Made by a program: the position numbers and the translations under genes | Shown: positions 8,719 to 16,733 of the stretch, piece after piece | How the letters are laid out: each line of letters opens with the position of its first letter | Position numbering within the stretch: position 1 is the stretch's first letter | Origin: CAIMUX01 sp964473865 | GTDB lineage: Bacteria > Eisenbacteria > RBG-16-71-46 > CAIMUX01 | Length of the DNA: 64,000 nt | Assembly: GCA_964473865.1 (NCBI GenBank) | Contig: CAYYQN010000017.1 | Location: 1 to 64,000 of the forward strand | Direction: 5' to 3' | The notes under the pieces: model-generated | What the model saw: only the letters and a program-made list of their open reading frames with translations | Database searches by the model: none | What the model was told of the DNA's origin: nothing

Positions 8719-9386
8719 GGCTTCGTCTCCGGTCGCGGATCCGAACCGCCCGGCGTCAAGCGGGCGAGGGCGAGCAGACGAGAACTGATCGTCAGGTGGT
8801 TCCGTCGAGCCGCCTGCCGGTTGATTTCAAAGCGCATGACTTCATCTTCCACGAAGAGCTGAATCACCCCGCCCCGCGCCGCAAAGGACTCGCCATCGCC
8901 CACGGTCAGGATCGGCCTCCCTGCGATGGCGGCAAGGACCGCTCGGGGATCGGCGACGCTCCGGGGCACGAAGACGATGTGACATCCCGCCGCCGCCTCC
9001 GCATCATCCAGCCGAACCACCCGGATCGGCCGGCCCTGGATCACCCGCGCTTCCATCTCGCGAGTGATCTGCGGGTCGAGCGCGGTCGGCCCGGCGATTC
9101 CAAGCGTGATCGGAGAGGCGTGGTCTTCGAACGCGCCGGCGGGCCACTCCACGAAGCGCGCGAAGTTGAGAAGGTAGGCAGCCCTGACCTCATATTCCAC
9201 GGAGTCGCCGGAGGTCTCGGCCCAGCCCGCGGGAGCCGCGGCGAGGAGGCCGGCCAGGAGCCCCGCCACCGCCAGAAGCCGGAGTAAAGGCCGGAAAGAG
9301 AGCCCATCCTGAGGTTGACGGACCCCCGGACCGGACCGGAACCGGCGCAAGGCTTCGTTCGCCGCTCTCCCGACCAGAGCGGTCAT
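8715..9386 (-). CDS. YfiR-like periplasmic protein (DUF4154)
   Basis: Predicted exported protein of 223 residues of the YfiR/DUF4154 family. After an unusually long N-terminal region (about 35 residues) comes a hydrophobic signal segment ending near PAGWAE. The mature part has the family opening VRAAYLLNFARFVEWPAGAF, the central CHIVFVPRS and the C-terminal pattern RPILTVGDGESFAARGGVI and FEINRQAARRNHLTISSRLL. YfiR of Pseudomonas binds and represses the CHASE8 sensor YfiN; here the CHASE8 partner is the histidine kinase encoded immediately downstream. A TonB-dependent receptor is encoded 66 bp upstream, the usual arrangement of such modules. The signal-peptide start could be further downstream than the first ATG. 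Confidence 0.88.
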   Translation of the reverse strand: MTALVGRAANEALRRFRSGPGVRQPQDGLSFRPLLRLLAVAGLLAGLLAAAPAGWAETSGDSVEYEVRAAYLLNFARFVEWPAGAFEDHASPITLGIAGPTALDPQITREMEARVIQGRPIRVVRLDDAEAAAGCHIVFVPRSVADPRAVLAAIAGRPILTVGDGESFAARGGVIQLFVEDEVMRFEINRQAARRNHLTISSRLLALARLTPGGSDPRPETKP

Positions 9387-9452
9387 TGGCCCTCGATTCC
9401 GGATTGGGGCGTTCGTCGCCTGGCCATTCGGTGCCTGGTCATCGGGCCTCGT

Positions 9453-11483
9453 CTAGTACCGCAGATTCAGATAGCAGAAGAGGTCCGTGGGAATCGTGGC
9501 CGGCCGGGTCTGGATGTAGACCGACTCGAATTCCCGCCGATTGCCCGAACCGATGTCGCGCACGCCCAGCATGACCGTCACGTGAGGAGACCACTTCCAC
9601 TGGGTGGTGAGATCGCCCACCAGGTACGCGGGTATCCTCGGGTTCGGCAAGGCGCCCACGTGGCGCAGGGCGCCCCAGACCTGGAATCGGCGTCCCAGGT
9701 CCAGGGAGGCGTGGGCGGAAATCTGGTCACCCGGGTCATTGCCGAGACCGGAAGTGTTGGTGTCCGAGCTTGCGCCGCCGCGCGGCCGGCACCTCATGTA
9801 CAGGTGTGTGTAATCCGCGCCCAAACGACACCAGGGTGTGAGTTGCAGGACTGAAGAGACCTCGAGTCCCCGAGTCCAGCCTTTCAGATCATTGCCGGTG
9901 GTAAACGGCACGTACAGGTACGGTTGCCCCTCGACAGTGTAGGCATCGCCGCGCTGTCCGGACCGCAGGTGGTCGTACTGGTTCTGGAACGCGGTGAGGT
10001 CCCAGCGCAATCGTGACCGCGAGGAGCCGCGATAGCCCAGCTCGAATGCCCACAGCTCTTCCGATCCATACTCCGGGCTGGAGCTGGTCTTGACCACGAT
10101 CGCCGGCGCGCCGGGAGAGCCGGCATCCGGGGCCACGACGCGATTGATGAAGATCGAGGCCTGCTCCGCCCGCGACGGCGTCCGGACCGCTCTCGAGGCC
10201 GAGGCCCACAGCGAGTGGCGCTCGTGCACCCGACAGAGCGTACGGAAGGTCGGTTGGACCTCCCAGCCCGACTGGCTCTTGTGTTCCACCTTCGTACCGC
10301 CGAGCAGATGAAGCCGGTCTCCCCAGAGCCGGAGATTGCATTGCGTGAAGGCGTTGGCCAGCCGCGAGGTCGCGTCGGCCGGATCGAAGCGGACGACCTC
10401 GCCGCCTTCGGTGCGCACCGATGAAACACGGTAGCCGAGCCCCGAGGTCAGCGAATAACCCCGGCCCAGAGTCAGGTTGTGCGTCACTTCCAGGTCCACG
10501 TCGTCCGCGTCGAGAGACAGCAGCCGCTCATACCCCTGCAGCAGGTGCATGTAATACGCCTGCACCGCGACTTCCGACCGGCCGGAGGGCCGATGCGTCC
10601 AACGCGACCTCAAGCTGTGGCCGGCGCTCCAGTCCCGACTCTTGGTCTCCACGGTGTAGGGCGGGGTGAGCTGAGGGAGCCAGGTGTCGCTGCCGCAGCG
10701 TCCGCCGTACATCTCGCCCGTCAGACTGAGATCGGTACGCGAAGACCGGGTCCAGTCGCAGCGGAATCCTCCCCGCACGGAGTGCCACTGATCCGCGAGA
10801 AGATCCCCCTCCGCGGACTCCAAGGGGTCGTGCTGCGTGTACTTCGCGTAGATCCGGTAGCTCCCGCCGCCTCCGGCCCGGCCGCCCCGGCGCACCGCCA
10901 CGGCCCGCCGGTCCCGCGAGGCTCCGCCGGCCTGCACGAACCGGCCCGTCGTCTGTTCCGCGCTCTTCGTGATGATGTTCACCACGCCATTGACGGCGTT
11001 GGCGCCCCAGACACTCGCTCCCGGGCCGCGAATCACCTCGATCCGTTCCACGTCCTCGATCAGGACGTCGAGCGCCTCCCAGAACACCCCGGCAAAGAGC
11101 TCCGCGTAGACCGAGCGCCCGTCGACGAGCACCAGCATCTTGTTCGCGAACCGTTCGTTGAACCCGCGGCAGGAAACGGCCCACTTGCTCGCGTCGATCC
11201 GCGCCACCTGGAGCCCCGGTACGAGCCGCAGCGCATCGGGGATGCTCGTGACGCCGCTGCGACCCAGCTCCTCCGAAGTGAGAACGTGGACGGCGGCGGG
11301 GACGTCCTCCAGCAGTTGTGCCTTCTTCGAGGGCGACGTGACCTTGACCTGCAGCAACTCTTCCACGCTGAGATCGAGGACCGATGAGCCGGCGAAAGCG
11401 GATACCGGCAACATCAGCACGGTGCACGCCGCCGCCAGACCGATTGCGATCAAAGGCCATACCGAGGTGCTCGGTCGCTTCAT
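9453..11483 (-). CDS. TonB-dependent outer-membrane receptor
   Basis: Outer-membrane active transporter or signal receptor of 676 residues. A signal peptide (MKRPSTSVWPLIAIGLAAAC...) is followed by a TonB-box-like start (SVLDLSVEELLQVKVTSPSK), a plug domain (about 45-160, with VPAAVHVLTSEEL, IPDALRLVPGLQV, RGFNERFANKMLVLVDGRSV, IEVIRGPGASVWGANAVNGV), and a beta-barrel ending in an aromatic residue (NLRY), as outer-membrane barrels usually do. This subfamily with the SVEELLQVKVTS start often precedes YfiR/DUF4154 proteins and two-component genes, as here. The ligand cannot be predicted. It is the first gene of the four-gene operon; about 178 bp of upstream DNA holds the likely promoter. Confidence 0.93.
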   Translation of the reverse strand: MKRPSTSVWPLIAIGLAAACTVLMLPVSAFAGSSVLDLSVEELLQVKVTSPSKKAQLLEDVPAAVHVLTSEELGRSGVTSIPDALRLVPGLQVARIDASKWAVSCRGFNERFANKMLVLVDGRSVYAELFAGVFWEALDVLIEDVERIEVIRGPGASVWGANAVNGVVNIITKSAEQTTGRFVQAGGASRDRRAVAVRRGGRAGGGGSYRIYAKYTQHDPLESAEGDLLADQWHSVRGGFRCDWTRSSRTDLSLTGEMYGGRCGSDTWLPQLTPPYTVETKSRDWSAGHSLRSRWTHRPSGRSEVAVQAYYMHLLQGYERLLSLDADDVDLEVTHNLTLGRGYSLTSGLGYRVSSVRTEGGEVVRFDPADATSRLANAFTQCNLRLWGDRLHLLGGTKVEHKSQSGWEVQPTFRTLCRVHERHSLWASASRAVRTPSRAEQASIFINRVVAPDAGSPGAPAIVVKTSSSPEYGSEELWAFELGYRGSSRSRLRWDLTAFQNQYDHLRSGQRGDAYTVEGQPYLYVPFTTGNDLKGWTRGLEVSSVLQLTPWCRLGADYTHLYMRCRPRGGASSDTNTSGLGNDPGDQISAHASLDLGRRFQVWGALRHVGALPNPRIPAYLVGDLTTQWKWSPHVTVMLGVRDIGSGNRREFESVYIQTRPATIPTDLFCYLNLRY

Positions 11484-11573
11484 AGCAGCTCTCCCGCCCC
11501 ATGCCCAGACGCCGCATGGGGGAATCGCCCAAACCGGGACTAAAGTGCGTACCTGCTATGGGTTTCGGCCGCG

Positions 11574-11586
11574 AGAGACGATCTCT
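11574..11586. promoter_or_regulatory. Inverted repeat upstream of the TonB receptor operon
   Basis: AGAGA-CGA-TCTCT, a perfect 5-bp inverted repeat with a 3-bp spacer, about 90 bp upstream of the receptor start in the 178-bp gap to the DUF2304 gene. It could be an operator; no matching second copy was seen and no regulator is implied. Confidence 0.25.
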
Positions 11587-11661
11587 TGAGGGAATTGCCC
11601 CCGGCCCCTCGACCCCGCGAGAGCCGAAAGAATGCCCGACCGGTCGCCTGTCAGGCCGGGG

Positions 11662-12066
11662 TCACGGCCGGTCTTCGCGCTTCTCGAGCGCCCGGCGCAG
11701 CTCGCGCACCTCGGCCGCCAGGATGCCGAGATCCTGGGTGAGGTTCTTGTTCTGCTCTCGCAGGTTCGAGATCACGGTCGAGAGATGGAACTGGATGACC
11801 AGCACCAGCAGAATGGCCACCAGGAAGAGGAACGCCGGTGGATAGTGGATTCCGACCAGATGCGAGAGCCGGTCCACCTGTCGGATGAAGACGGCGCAAA
11901 GCGTGATGACCAGGGCGCTCAGCAGCCACAGCAGCGCATACTGCTCGCGCAGTTGCTTCCGCCGGACCATGTTCAGGATGAACAGGAGCATCCCGATCCC
12001 GACCAAGATCACGAAGATCTGCGTTCGTAGCTGCAGGCCGCCGGGAATGCTCAAAGGCTCGTTCAT
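11662..12066 (-). CDS. DUF2304 membrane protein
   Basis: Small membrane protein of 134 residues of the DUF2304 family. Three hydrophobic segments (about 15-32, 43-60 and 75-95) are followed by a cytoplasmic coiled-coil tail (STVISNLREQNKNLTQDLGI, then LAAEVRELRRALEKR). DUF2304 proteins are found next to dolichol-phosphate-mannose-synthase-like GT2 enzymes, as here, where the ATG at 12066 overlaps the end of the GT2 gene by 4 bp. They are thought to anchor or partner the glycosyltransferase; the biochemical role is not established. The open frame continues upstream, but only as a shadow of the GT2 gene. Confidence 0.87.
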   Translation of the reverse strand: MNEPLSIPGGLQLRTQIFVILVGIGMLLFILNMVRRKQLREQYALLWLLSALVITLCAVFIRQVDRLSHLVGIHYPPAFLFLVAILLVLVIQFHLSTVISNLREQNKNLTQDLGILAAEVRELRRALEKREDRP

Positions 12067-12896
12067 GACCGGACCCTCCCGCCGGAGCCCGTCTGCGGGT
12101 CGCCGGCGCCGCCCGTGGCATCCGCACCCGCGAGCGGGGCGAGGCGGCGCGGCCGGCGCAGGAGCACCATCCAGATCGATAACAGCATCTTCGCAACGTA
12201 ATACCCCGCGCGGAGATTCGAGTGCATCGAACTCCCCGCCGTGCGCGCGCGCATGACGACCGGGACTTCGCGCACGCGGAAACCGGCGAGGGAAAGAAGG
12301 ATGAGCGTGTCGGCATCCGGGAAGTCCGACGGATAGTTGTCTCGGGCGAAGAACTCGACCGCCCGCCGGTGGAGCGCCTGGAAGCCGGAGGTCGGATCCG
12401 AGAACCGTTGGTGGGTCACGGCGGTGGCGATGTGGCCGAACAGGGTCATCCCCAGTCGCCGGACCGCCCCGATCGGATAGTCGGCGCGGCCGAGGAAACG
12501 CGAGCCGATCACCACGTCGGCCTCCTGCTGCAGGACCGGGTCCAGCAGCGAACGCGCCGAGGCCGGATCGTGCTGGCCATCCGCATCCATCTGGATGACC
12601 GCGTCGTATTGGTGGGCCACTGCGTACTTGAACCCCGTCTGCACCGCCCCGCCGTAGCCCAGGTTCCAGGGCAACTCCACGACTCTCGCCCCGTGGGCCC
12701 GCGCCACCTCGCTGGTGCGGTCGGTGGAGCAGTCGTTGATCACAAGGATGTCGAGGCCGGTCAGCTCGGCGCGAATCCGATCCAGGGTGTCGCCAAGACT
12801 CTCCTGCTCGTTGTGCGCGGGCACGATCACGAGAACGCGGAACGCGCCGGGCGCCGCGGGCGATCCCCCGCCGGTCCGGTACTCCGGTTCGGTCAC
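12063..12896 (-). CDS. GT2 glycosyltransferase, dolichol/polyprenyl-phosphate mannosyltransferase-like
   Basis: GT-A-fold inverting glycosyltransferase of 277 residues, predicted to load a sugar from a nucleotide donor onto polyprenyl phosphate at the membrane. After about 20 variable residues come LVIVPAHNEQESLGDTL, DILVINDCSTDRTSEVARAH and the metal-binding IQMDADGQHDP (DxD motif), then VVIGSRFLGRADYP and SGFQALHRRAVEF. The C-terminus carries a hydrophobic stretch (YVAKMLLSIWMVLL) and a disordered Gly/Ala-rich tail. It is followed with a 4-bp overlap by the DUF2304 gene, a frequent partner. The divergently placed polytopic membrane protein at 13405 could use such a lipid-linked sugar, but this is only context. 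Confidence 0.9.
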   Translation of the reverse strand: MTEPEYRTGGGSPAAPGAFRVLVIVPAHNEQESLGDTLDRIRAELTGLDILVINDCSTDRTSEVARAHGARVVELPWNLGYGGAVQTGFKYAVAHQYDAVIQMDADGQHDPASARSLLDPVLQQEADVVIGSRFLGRADYPIGAVRRLGMTLFGHIATAVTHQRFSDPTSGFQALHRRAVEFFARDNYPSDFPDADTLILLSLAGFRVREVPVVMRARTAGSSMHSNLRAGYYVAKMLLSIWMVLLRRPRRLAPLAGADATGGAGDPQTGSGGRVRS

Positions 12897-13404
12897 AAGC
12901 CCCGTCCGGCCGGTCTGAACGATCCGGGCCGCCGAAGGGCCGCGCGACGCCCCCCCGGGGGATCCACACCCCCAAGCACCATGGATCGGATCACGAAGTC
13001 GTCCTCATGCCGCATGCTGTCTCGGACCCCTGCTCGCCGGGAGTGCCGGTTCCCGCGCACCGGCCCGGCCCGACGCGCGCCATCCTACGCGCGGGCCGCC
13101 GGAACCGCAAGAGGCCGGACGCGTTCCGATCGCAGCCCCCCGCGGGTCAGGCGCGCCGACAGGCGGGAAGGGCCCGCCGACGTGCAGCGGCCCGCCGGGC
13201 CCGGCCGCTCGCCGCAACCTCGCCGACCTTGAGTTGACCCTGCCGGTGGCGCCGCCCATACTGCGCGGCGCCGGCTTGCCGGCACGGGCCGGATACGCAG
13301 GATGCGGGCGCCGGCGTGCTCGGCGCGGGCCGGGCCTGCGCGATTTCGGATCCCGATTGCCAGACCCGACACCGCGCCGCCCGTCCACTTGCGGAGGATC
13401 GCTC
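12897..13404. other. Divergent intergenic region, no gene seen
   Basis: About 500 bp between the starts of the GT2 gene (minus) and the polytopic membrane protein gene (plus). It should hold promoters for both directions. All open frames here are Arg/Pro-rich and resemble no known protein. A good ribosome binding site (GGAGG at 13393-13397) lies at its right end, 7 nt before a TTG codon at 13405. Confidence 0.5.
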
Positions 13405-15414
13405 TTGTTCGGCACGCTGCTCTACTTCGTCTCCCTCACCGTGCTCGCACGTTGCTGCTTCCGAGGTCTGAGTCCTGCGTCGCGGCTGGCCGCCGCGGCC
13501 CTCGTGGCGCTCGCCGCGCCGATCCTCGTACTCGTGATCGCGGCGCGGTTGGGCCTGAACCCGAGCCCGCCGCTCGTCTGCGCCGCGCACGCCCTGTTGT
13601 GGATCGTCGCCGGCTGGCAAGGCATCTCGCGCCCGGGCAGGTCCGAAGGCAGTGTGCTTCCCGGAGCCTTCCTGGCGCTCGTGGTGGCCCTGCTGACGGC
13701 ACTGCTGGGCCCCGACCCTGCCGAACGGGTTCTCGTCGATGCCTGGGCGCACCTCGCCTGGAGCCATTCGCTCGCGACCTCCACCCACGCCTACGCTCCA
13801 GGCTTTCCGGCCTTTCTCGCCACCCTCACCCCATTCGGCGTGCTGGTGGGGGCGTTCCGATGCTCGGCCCTGGTCCTTCACTTCGCGCTCGCGTGCGGGT
13901 TCCTCGCCCTCGGGAGCCGGAACCGGGAACGCGGCCTGGGCGCTCTCGCCGCACTCGCCTACTTGCTCGTGCCGGCGGCGGGCCCGCGATTTGAGCCGCC
14001 CGCACCCGAGCTCTTGAGCGCGGTCCTCCTCGCCGGATGCTGGTGGGTCGCCGGCGCCCGCGACCTGTCGGAGCGTGCCCGGACCGTGGCGCTCGGGGCA
14101 CTCACGCTCGCCATCCTGATCAGCCATATCAGCGCTCTCGAGATCGCGCTTTTGGGCGCGCTGGCACTCGCAATCATGGTCGGAGTGAACGGGTCCTCCG
14201 CACGCGCCCGGGTCGCGGCTTTGAGCTCGCTCGTCGCGGGCGGTCTGGTGGCCACGGCGCTCTCCCCCTGGCTCGTCGACCTTGTTTTCGCGCCGGAATC
14301 GGTGCGCCTGGTGGCGCTGCAGCCCGGCTCTGTCGAGGCCCTGAATCCACGCACGGTGGCGCGGATGCTGGGGATCGCGCTGGGCGGGCTGCTGCTCGTG
14401 GGAGCGTTTCCGTTCGTTCGGAACCGGCGGACGGTCGAGGCGCGCGAATTCGTTCTGGCGGCAACTCTGCTGCTGGCGGCGGCCGCGCTCCTGGCCCCGA
14501 TGGCTCTTTCCGGCCTTGGAGTACAGGTGCCACTGCAACTCTTCACGGATCGCCTTCTGATGGCGGCCGCGCTGCCGCTCGCGCTTCTCGCGGCGGTGCT
14601 GCTGGGATCCGGCTCGCCGCGCCGGACCGGGCGGGATCTCGCACCCGCGCTGAGTGTCGCCGTCGTGGCCCTCGCGCAGGTCGTCCGGCCGGCGGCACCG
14701 TGGCTGCAGGTCGGTCTCGCCCTGGTCGTCGCCGCGCTCGCGTCGCTCGCGTTGCGCGCGTGGCCGTGGCGCCAGGGAGCAGCCTTCGTCGGCGCGCCGC
14801 GGGGGACTGCGGCAGCAGCCCGGCTGCCGGGAATCGCCGCGGTCATCGCCGTGCTCGGCCTGGGTCTCGCGGCGCGTCTGTGGATCTGGACTCCGCAACT
14901 GCCCCCGGAAGCGAGCTGGTTACGGGCCGCCTCCGCCGAGATCCCCGTGCTCACCAACTGGCCCGTGGTCAATGAGCTGGATGCGCTGCTGGAGGCGCGG
15001 GTCCTGGACGGGCTTGCCGGCCGCGACGCGAACCTGGCGCTCCATCGTCGGTCCTTTTCCACCGCCTTGCGCGACCGGCTGGCCTGGTGCGGCGCCGGCG
15101 GGGACGCGGCGGAGATCGACGCCTACCTCCGCGAGTGTGGGATTCCCGAGGCCTATCTCGTCGTGGACGACCGTTTCGAGAGCGCCTGGCGGACGTACCG
15201 AGCGCAGCGCGAGGCGATCCTGGCCAGTCCGCAGCCGGCGGCGAGCCGGCTGCTGCGCTCGTCCTCTTGCGAGAGCCCCGCAACCCAACGCCTGGCGGAG
15301 ATCCGTGCGAGCCTGCGCGCCTGGCCCCGGGCCGAGGTTTCGCTCGATGCGCCGGGGACCACGATCTTTCACGTGCGCCGGCCGAAGGACGATCCTTCCC
15401 CGGCAGGGAGGTGA
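13405..15414 (+). CDS. Polytopic membrane protein, probable GT-C-type glycosyltransferase
   Basis: Integral membrane protein of 669 residues with roughly a dozen hydrophobic segments over the first 500 residues and a C-terminal soluble part. The start is set at TTG 13405 because GGAGG stands 7 nt upstream and the first membrane segment (FGTLLYFVSLTVLARCCF) follows at once; upstream in-frame codons give only Arg/Pro-rich sequence. The first large loop contains DAWAHLAWSHSLA and YAPGFPAFLATLTPFG, similar in layout to the acidic and His motif of the first external loop in GT-C enzymes. The soluble tail has VDDRFESAWRTYRAQREAI. No exact family was recognised. It is followed 4 bp later by a DinB-family gene. 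Role in surface glycan assembly is inferred from topology and the neighbouring GT2. Confidence 0.75.
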   Translation: MFGTLLYFVSLTVLARCCFRGLSPASRLAAAALVALAAPILVLVIAARLGLNPSPPLVCAAHALLWIVAGWQGISRPGRSEGSVLPGAFLALVVALLTALLGPDPAERVLVDAWAHLAWSHSLATSTHAYAPGFPAFLATLTPFGVLVGAFRCSALVLHFALACGFLALGSRNRERGLGALAALAYLLVPAAGPRFEPPAPELLSAVLLAGCWWVAGARDLSERARTVALGALTLAILISHISALEIALLGALALAIMVGVNGSSARARVAALSSLVAGGLVATALSPWLVDLVFAPESVRLVALQPGSVEALNPRTVARMLGIALGGLLLVGAFPFVRNRRTVEAREFVLAATLLLAAAALLAPMALSGLGVQVPLQLFTDRLLMAAALPLALLAAVLLGSGSPRRTGRDLAPALSVAVVALAQVVRPAAPWLQVGLALVVAALASLALRAWPWRQGAAFVGAPRGTAAAARLPGIAAVIAVLGLGLAARLWIWTPQLPPEASWLRAASAEIPVLTNWPVVNELDALLEARVLDGLAGRDANLALHRRSFSTALRDRLAWCGAGGDAAEIDAYLRECGIPEAYLVVDDRFESAWRTYRAQREAILASPQPAASRLLRSSSCESPATQRLAEIRASLRAWPRAEVSLDAPGTTIFHVRRPKDDPSPAGR

Positions 15415-15418
15415 CGGC

Positions 15419-15904
15419 ATGTACAGCGTCAAGGCGCTCCTGGACCTGCACGAGCGCGGGCAGCGCGGCCTGCAACGGTTGCTCTCGCACAGCGCGCAAC
15501 TCAGCACCGAGGAGTTCGAGCGCGAGTTGCCGGGTTTCGGCTATCCGACCGTGCGCCAGCAGCTCGAGCACGCCATCGGCGCGCAGGAATACTGGATCAA
15601 CGTCGTGGCCGGTCGCTTCACCGGCGACCTGAAAGAACCGGTCTGCCCGACCGTCGCCGCGCTCGAGGCCTACCGGCGGCAGGTCGCGGGCGCGACGGAA
15701 GCGTACTTGCGCTCAGCCACCGAAGAGGAGCTGAACACTCCGCGCGAGATGCTGACCTGGCCGGACAAGCTGCGCACCTTGATTCCCGCACAGGTCTTCG
15801 TGCGGACGTTCACCCACTACTACCAGCACCAGGGCCAGGTACTGGCCATGTGCCGCCTCCTGGGGCGGCCCGGCCCGCCGGGGCTGGACTTCCCACTGGA
15901 CTGA
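15419..15904 (+). CDS. DinB-family putative metal-dependent protein
   Basis: Four-helix-bundle protein of 161 residues of the DinB/YfiT-like superfamily. Three conserved histidines typical of the divalent-metal site are present: LEHAIGAQEYW in helix 2 and HYYQHQGQV (HxxxHxxQ) in helix 4. The ATG at 15419 follows a strong ribosome binding site (GGGAGGTGA) that overlaps the stop of the upstream membrane protein. Members act as thiol transferases or are of unknown function; no substrate can be named. A second, divergent DinB paralogue lies at 18868. A pair of GC-rich hairpins follows the stop. Confidence 0.87.
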   Translation: MYSVKALLDLHERGQRGLQRLLSHSAQLSTEEFERELPGFGYPTVRQQLEHAIGAQEYWINVVAGRFTGDLKEPVCPTVAALEAYRRQVAGATEAYLRSATEEELNTPREMLTWPDKLRTLIPAQVFVRTFTHYYQHQGQVLAMCRLLGRPGPPGLDFPLD

Positions 15905-15920
15905 GGCGACGAACCTTGGC

Positions 15921-15989
15921 GGAGCGGGCGCGGACTCTCCGCTCCGGCGCGTGAAGGGCGACCCCGATGCGCGGGCGGCGGCCTCCGCC
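15921..15989. terminator. Two GC hairpins between convergent genes
   Basis: GGAGCGG (15921-15927) pairs with CCGCTCC (15939-15945), and GGCGG (15977-15981) pairs with CCGCC (15985-15989) around a 3-nt loop. They lie between the stops of two convergent genes (15904 and 15995). There is no T-tract, so this is only a possible bidirectional terminator. Confidence 0.35.
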
Positions 15990-15994
15990 GTCGC

Positions 15995-16723
15995 CTACTC
16001 GCTCATCCTTGCCTCGGCTAGCGCAATCACCTCGTCGACGCGCACCTCTTCTTTCGGCCTCAGAAGGAAGCTGCGGTGACGCAGCCACCTCTGCCCGATG
16101 GGAACCCGCTCCCACGTGGAGTCGGAAGCGGCCGCATCCGGCATCTCCAGGACGAACGGACTGAACGCCCGGTACCCCACCAGGTCCGCGGAGCCAAGCT
16201 CCAAGAGGAGGTTCTTCGACCGGCGATCGCCATCGCTCAACGACGGGGTGAGCTTGACCGGGTCTCCGTGCGTCAGCGCGGAGACGATCGAATCGCGGAA
16301 TCCACGGGAGATGACGGTGATCTTGTCCCAGACCCGATTCCCGCGGGTGTACGCGAGCCAGACCGGCTCGCCCACGGCGAATGAGAAGTGCTGACCCGGG
16401 AGCGCCGTCTCCGGCGGATCGGCATCGGCCAGGACGACCTTGCCGAGTCTGATCCGCTCCGGGAGGCTCGCCGCCGAATCGCCGCCCAGCACGGCCCCAC
16501 CCGGAAAGGTGAAGTCCACCACCCCCTTTCGACTCGGCTTCGCCTTGATCACCTCGATGCGGACCGTCGTCGCGACCCCGCTCGCCGAATCGGGCGTGGA
16601 CAGGACATCGAGAACGGTGCCCACGACCCACCCCACCGGCCGCGGCGAGGAAGCCGGAGCCTCACCGGCGGCCCACACCGGACCGGCCACGGCCAGCCCC
16701 AGAAGGAGTGCGTATGCCTTCAT
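15995..16723 (-). CDS. Exported protein of unknown function
   Basis: Predicted periplasmic or secreted protein of 242 residues. It starts with a clear signal peptide (MKAYALLLGLAVAGPVWAAG, cleavage likely after AWA). The mature part is mostly beta-type, with VGWVVGTVLDVLS, the segment VVDFTFPGGAVLGGD and WLAYTRGNRVW, which could be an Ig- or OB-like fold; it was not recognised. The ATG at 16723 has a good ribosome binding site (GAGGAG) and lies 10 bp after the stop of the metzincin-like protease gene. It is the third gene of an operon (lipoprotein, protease, this protein), so a role with the protease, for example as inhibitor or processing partner, is possible but unproven. Confidence 0.75.
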   Translation of the reverse strand: MKAYALLLGLAVAGPVWAAGEAPASSPRPVGWVVGTVLDVLSTPDSASGVATTVRIEVIKAKPSRKGVVDFTFPGGAVLGGDSAASLPERIRLGKVVLADADPPETALPGQHFSFAVGEPVWLAYTRGNRVWDKITVISRGFRDSIVSALTHGDPVKLTPSLSDGDRRSKNLLLELGSADLVGYRAFSPFVLEMPDAAASDSTWERVPIGQRWLRHRSFLLRPKEEVRVDEVIALAEARMSE

Positions 16724-16733
16724 GAGCTTCTCC

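Noticed and set aside
11500..11570. On the minus strand, a stretch like TTTAGTCC...GGCGATT that recalls a sigma-28 promoter or a c-di-GMP riboswitch upstream of the TonB receptor
   Set aside because: The spacing is about 4 bp too short for sigma-28 and the GEMM riboswitch core sequences are absent.
13234..13404. An upstream ATG start for the polytopic membrane protein
   Set aside because: It would add 57 Arg/Pro-rich residues, while TTG 13405 has a well-placed GGAGG and is followed at once by the first membrane segment.
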